The position numbers were made by a program, and so were the translations under genes. A stretch of DNA of 64,000 bases, taken from positions 48,289,880 through 48,353,879 of the forward strand of contig NC_061795.1 of assembly GCF_021462225.1 (NCBI RefSeq), in the 5' to 3' direction. The notes under the pieces are model-generated. The model made no database searches. It saw nothing but the letters and a program-made list of their open reading frames with translations, and was not told where the DNA came from. Position 1 is the stretch's first letter, and each line of letters starts with the position of its first letter. This document shows positions 52,801-58,800 of this stretch, in pieces. This DNA is from Girardinichthys multiradiatus. Lineage: Eukaryota; Chordata; Actinopteri; Cyprinodontiformes; Goodeidae.

Positions 52801-55800
52801 CAGATGCAGAAGCTGAGGCTCGGTTGCACCAAGCGGAGGAAAAGGAAGCAGCTTCCGAGGAAAACAAGGAGGCAGAAAGTTTGGGAAGAGACTCAAGTAT
52901 TGGTAGAGTATCCATATTTACACACTTTGTCTTGCTGAAGTATTTGCATCACTGGAGCTTATTCACATTTTTTCTCATTTAAAATGATAAACTTGAGTGA
53001 ATTTTATAATAACTATACGTCATAGAACGACACAAAGTAGTGCAAACTCTGAAGATAAACGGTGATATTCAAACATATTTTTGAATAAAAATTTGAAAAC
53101 TGTGGCGTGCTTTTGTTTTCAGCACTTTGAGTCAGAACCACCTTTCAATGCAGTTACCTCTGGAAGTCTGTTGAGATGAAGTCTTTACTGGTTTCCCACA
53201 TCTAGACACATACATTTCTGCACTTCCTTTCCTTGCAAGACATCTCAGGCTCAGTCAGAATTAAAGCAGAACATTGTGAACATCATTTTTCAAGTTTTAC
53301 CACAGGTTTTCAATTGGATTTGGATCTGTAATTTGACTAGGCCATTTTAAAACCTGAATATACTTCGATCTAAACCCTTCTATTGTCTCTGGCTGTATGT
53401 TTAGGGAAGTTGTCCTGCAGGAAGGTGATCCTCTGCCCCAGTCTACAGTCTTTTGCAGCCTCTAGCAGGTTTTTTCTCCTGTTTTTAGCTCCATCCATCA
53501 TCCCTGTAATTTTCCCAAGCGTCACTTTCCCTGTTTATGAAAAATCATCGTGCAGCATGAGCTGCAGTAGGACATGCTTTGCTTATTCGATATTCTATGT
53601 AGGGCTTTCAGAGTAAATAGGGGTGAATAAAAATGCACACCACACTTACTCAGATTTTATTTGTAATCTAAGAAACATCTATTTTTTTTCTTCTGTTCAC
53701 AGTTATGAGTTTCTTTGCATTTGTCTGTCATGTGAAATCCAAGTTTGTGCTTGTGAAAGGCAAAGGGGTTTGAAGGGCACCTTAAAGGGTAATCAGTCTC
53801 AATATTGTTGTTTGTGACATTAGACCCTTCCAGCGTCAGCCCGGTGCTGAAGGACGACATCGTTCTTTCTCCCCTCAAGATGTCGACTGAGCCTGAAACC
53901 CTGGTAAGATAGTTCCACCTCTACTAATTTAAAAGTTTTTTTTTAAACCACTCTAACTTTCCCTGTTCCTGCAGGTACCTCCAGTGAAGTCTGCCAGCCT
54001 TCGTTTCTTCTCCGATCCTTTCTTACCGGAGGACGAGAAGCCTGAGAAGACAGCTCTGTCCCCAGCTGTCAGGAGCACTCTGAGCCCTTCACCCAGTCCT
54101 ATTTCATTTTCTTCTCCTATCCACTCTCCCACTCCTGCTGTCGCTGCTTACCCTGTCACAGTCCCCTCATCCATCTCCTCTCCTTCTGTCTCAAACGCTG
54201 CATCAACCACCGCCTCTCCGGTACAGCCAGCCGGTGAGTCGCCTGTCAGATCGCCTTTCAAGTCACTGCTTAGCTCCCCTATCTGCTCCCAGCCCATCTC
54301 GCTACCAGAGGCACGCACACCTAAATCTCCAGTCTACCATCACCGCTCCATCTGCCCTCTGACAGGAAACCCCCTCTCCCCGATCTGTGCCCAGCCTTTG
54401 CCCTGCCATGAACCTTCATCACCTCTGACCTCTGATTCTCCTGTCAAAACTCAGCCTGTCCCTGCGGTCACATCCACGCCCACGGCCTCAAATGAACCTT
54501 TCAAGTCTGCGGACTCCTCAATTGAGGAAAATTCATCTAAAAAGACAGATATCATTGAGGAATTCTGGTTAAAGAGTGCCGAGATACGGAAGAGCCTCGG
54601 ACTCTCTCCTTTAGACCGAGGCAGTAAAATCTTGGAGAAGAGCGCCATTCAGAGTCCAAAACAGGATCCCATCCCCACTAGGACACAGTCTGCAGATGTT
54701 TCTGAGGAGCAGAAGCCTGCTTTAACTGGCCGCACCATCATTCGCAGACTCAACATCACTCTTGAGGGTCAAGTCATCACTCCGATCGCGCCTGCTCAGG
54801 CAAAGAGCAACGTCTCTGTAAAGAAGGGTGTGAGCAGCAGCTCAGGCATGGGCCTGAACGGAAGCATGGCCACAAGCCAAACGGCAAACAGCGACAGCTA
54901 CAATACATCTGACTCCACCATGCTCACCCCACCATCCAGTCCGCCGCCGCCCGTGCCTGCCAATCAGTCTCCAGCTGTGCTCAGGCAGCAGAGACACCAG
55001 GCGTCTTGGAGTAACGGGATGGAAAAACTTCCATCTGAATGTGCCAAAGAGCCGGCAAGAACCAATGCTCCGGTTCCTGCGCCCAGGACACAGCTGAGCC
55101 CCATCTCTGCGCCTAAACCTGCACATAGGAATCCCTCGTCCCCTGAGGCGGCTCCGCCACCGGCTCCACCAGTTATAATGAGGGAGAAGAAGAAGCAGCC
55201 TCGACCGGCTGAGGTGAGGAAATCATTTGTGGAGGTGGTTGAGGAAATTCCTTTTGCCGATGACGTAGAGGAGACATATGACGAGCGAAGACCAGAAACA
55301 AGTTTAAACAAGAATTACACACCACCCATCAGCAAGCCTAGCAAGCCTCCGCTACACCTGGCCTTAGCCATGGAAAACGGTAAGCCTAATATCCCACTAA
55401 TCCCAGTCTCCAAGGGCGAGAGGGCGACTCGGTTTTCCCCAGAGGCCAAGGAGATTGCTGAGGAGAGAATCAGAGCAAGAGAAAAGTCTGTGAAGAGCCA
55501 AGCTCTCAAAGAGGCCATGGCTAAGCAGCTGAACAAAATGAAAGAGTCTGACGTAGACAAGCAGGCTTCATCTAAGGCGGCCTGGAGCACAACCCCAAAC
55601 TCAGCAGGGAAAACTAAAAAGTCACCCGGATCTCCTAACACATCAGCTGTGAAAGCGTTGGAGTCGAAGAAGGCGGAGACTATGCCAGAGCGTTTCTTCA
55701 GCAGCAGCAAGAGTCTGGACAGCTCGGTGGCCTCCTCAGAGGGTTCCTCCACAGGCAAAAGCAAGAAGCGAAGCTCCCTCTTCTCACCTCGCAAGAACAA

Positions 55801-58800
55801 GAAGGAGAAGAAATCCAAGAACGACACCAGCAGACACTCGGGCGCAGAGGAGACGCCGCCCAAACCCAAGTCATTGTGGAAGGCCGTCTTTTCTGGGTAC
55901 AAAAAGGACAAGAAGAAGAAGGACAATAAGTCATGTCCAAGCACGCCGTCGTCCAGCTCCACCACCCAGGACTCTGGGAAGAAGAGAATGTCACCTCTGG
56001 GGAAATCTTCAGGTCAGAGCAGCATTAAAAGGTCTGACGTATGTTTCTGGATGTTTGTCATCAGGATGTTCATGTTTTCTGCTTGATGCCTTCAGCAGAT
56101 TTAAAGACTCGTAGGAATTTGAGCTTCTCGGAGGACTCAGACCTGTCCTGTGATGATGTTCTGGAGAGATCATCCCAGAAATCAAAGGCGGATGTGAGTA
56201 TAGTTACCCAAATCAACTCTGTCTGCGCGTATGCAAACCTGCAAAGCAAAAAATGCTTCATCTAAGCTGCTTTATCAATACTTTAATTAGCAGAACATTT
56301 CCAGATAATCACTTAGATCCGGAGGAAAACGTGTTTTGATTAGCACAACAAAAGTATTCATTCTGCTTAAATATTTTTGTATTTTGTAGCATGGCAACCA
56401 TAAAGTTTAATATATTTTATTGGGAACATCTGTGATGGATCAACAGAGTAGTGCACAGTTGTAAAGTGAAATCAAAATAATTCCTGTTTTTTTTTTTTTT
56501 CTTCTAATAAATATGAAAAAGTGGCGTGCATATGTATTCACCCCTTTACCCTGATACACCTAAACCCACTGCTTCAAAAAGTCACCAAATAATCAGAAAC
56601 AGAGTCCACCTGTGTGAAATTGAATCTGCGTATAAATCCAGCTGTTCTGTTTCTGGCCTCTGAGGTTTGTTGGTGAACATACAGCATCATGAAGACCAAG
56701 GAACCCAGCAGACAGGACAGCAAGAAGGTTCTGTCTCAGTTTAAAGCAGGGTTAGGTTGTAAAACAGCTGCCGGAGCTGTAGTCGATCTCCAATCTGAAC
56801 ATGGAGAGAGGGTGGACCAGTTGCAGATCTACCAAGACCTGGACCTCCATTTAAACTGAGCGAGGAGCAAGTAGGCTGGGCAAGGATAGCATTAACCAGA
56901 GAAGCAACCAAGAGCCCCACAAGTACCCTAGTTCATATCCCACAGCCTGCCTCTCTGGGTCCCTGGGCAAGAGCTGGTGGAGACGAGTAGCAACGACTGC
57001 ACTGAAACGTTGGTCTATGATCCGTCGACTCAAAGGAGCTGAATACAAATGCAAACCACGATTTTAAATTTTAATAAAAAAAATCTGAATAAATAACTAT
57101 TATTCAAAATAAATATGAACAACTATCACATAAAAATCACCAAAAATACTTTAAAGTTTGTGTTTTTAATGTGCAAAATGGGGAAAGGTTTAAGGGGTAT
57201 AAATACTTTTGCAAGGAACATTTTCAGCTTTTGATTCTGATGTTGAAGTTTCTCTGCTCCCTTTTAAATCTTTGAAGATTTGCTGAACACATTGCAGGAA
57301 GTATCAATAATCAACCTTATTCTTAGTCAGATCATTTCTGTTCTTCATATCTATAGAACATATTATAAATACTGAGCTACCTGCTGTTAACAACACCTTC
57401 CCTGAAAGGCACTGAAAAACTGGCATATTATTGTCATGCCCATTGCTTGTTTTCAATAACTATTTTTTTAATAATTTTTTTATAATTTCTTCCACTCTTA
57501 GCAGCATATGGACATCTTTGACCTAGTGTCAGGCATGCAGAAGGAGGCAATAAAGGAGGAGAAACTGGAAAAGGAGAGAAGGAGGGAGATAAAGAAAAAA
57601 AAGAGGGTGAAAGAGGGGCAGAAAGAAAGGGAGCCAGAGAAGGAGGTTGACCAAGAGAAGGAGAAAGACAATGAGGAGGTATTATGCAGCATGGGGTAAA
57701 ATGATTTTGAATTTCTACAGAGTAAAACAGCAGACCCAGTATGCCACTAAAATTTCCTTCACTTTGCTTAGCCTTGGCTTTGAGAACTAAACTTAAATCA
57801 TTTTTCTTCATTTTGTGTTTTCCTAATGAAGCCTCAGAATGATAAATGTTTACCGTTTTCTCCTCAAGAGATCCTGAAACTAATCACACAACCAAATTAA
57901 GAGAAAGACCCACCTCCAAGGTCTGCAGAAAACCTAATAAGAGGTTTTAAACTCACAATGTAATGCTTGTTTTGGGGAAAAAGTCAAGAAGATTCTTCTA
58001 AAGGCTGCATTTGTTGTGCATTCAGGGCACAACAGATAATATCAGGACTATTCAGACGTTTATGCGCAAAAACCACGTTTTATAACTCAAGCTCTTTCAT
58101 CTGCATCCATTTACATTCATTATGTTCTGAAATTCAAAATGATTCTCCCCGCTGCAGCTCAGTCCGTGTGTGTGACCTTGTTTCCTGGTCGCTGTAGAGA
58201 GGCACAGTGGAGTTCAAGGCCAGAGGCGTGAATTTGTTAACTGTTATGAAACTACTGACAAAGCTGCCTTTTAGTTTACTACATTATGATGTGGATATTT
58301 GAAGAAAAACATAGATATTGTAATTCTCTATGACTACTGATCTGAATTCAGACTTCGTACAGCCAGAGTAACAGCAGTGTGCAGCTATACCATGCCTCCA
58401 AGGCCTTGTGTACCTCAGCAAGGCCTCATGGGAATCAAATAAACTCTGTAGTCATTGTCATGGTTACCGTTTGCCTCTCTGTCAGTAGCAGATATGTTCA
58501 GACTGTAGGTTTAGTGCTGATTTTATCATGTGGTATTTTATAGTTCTGTGTTTTCTTGTAGTTTCAGTAGATTTAGATTAATATACAAGGCTGAGAAAAT
58601 ATTTACCCCTTTACAGATTTCTTCGGTTTTTGTCACTTGATGTAATGTAAATGTAATATCAGACAGAGTGAATACAAAATACAGTTTTCAAATGATGATT
58701 TCATTTATTAGCTATCCAAACCTCCCTGGTACTGTATGAAAATGTAACCGGATAACGGCTTGTTCCACAACTTCACATTTGCATTAGGTGTACACCCCAG

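Noticed and set aside
54842..55311. Other antisense frames over the large exon
   Set aside because: Same reason: shadows of biased codon use in MICAL3.
55315..55965. 216-codon open frame on the minus strand
   Set aside because: Lies wholly antisense to the large MICAL3 exon. It is Leu/Phe/Ser-rich, as expected for the complement of Lys/Glu-rich codons, and there are no splice sites or family match.
57434..57811. 125-codon minus-strand frame rich in Ser/Leu/Pro
   Set aside because: Complement of the K/E-rich exon at 57502-57678.
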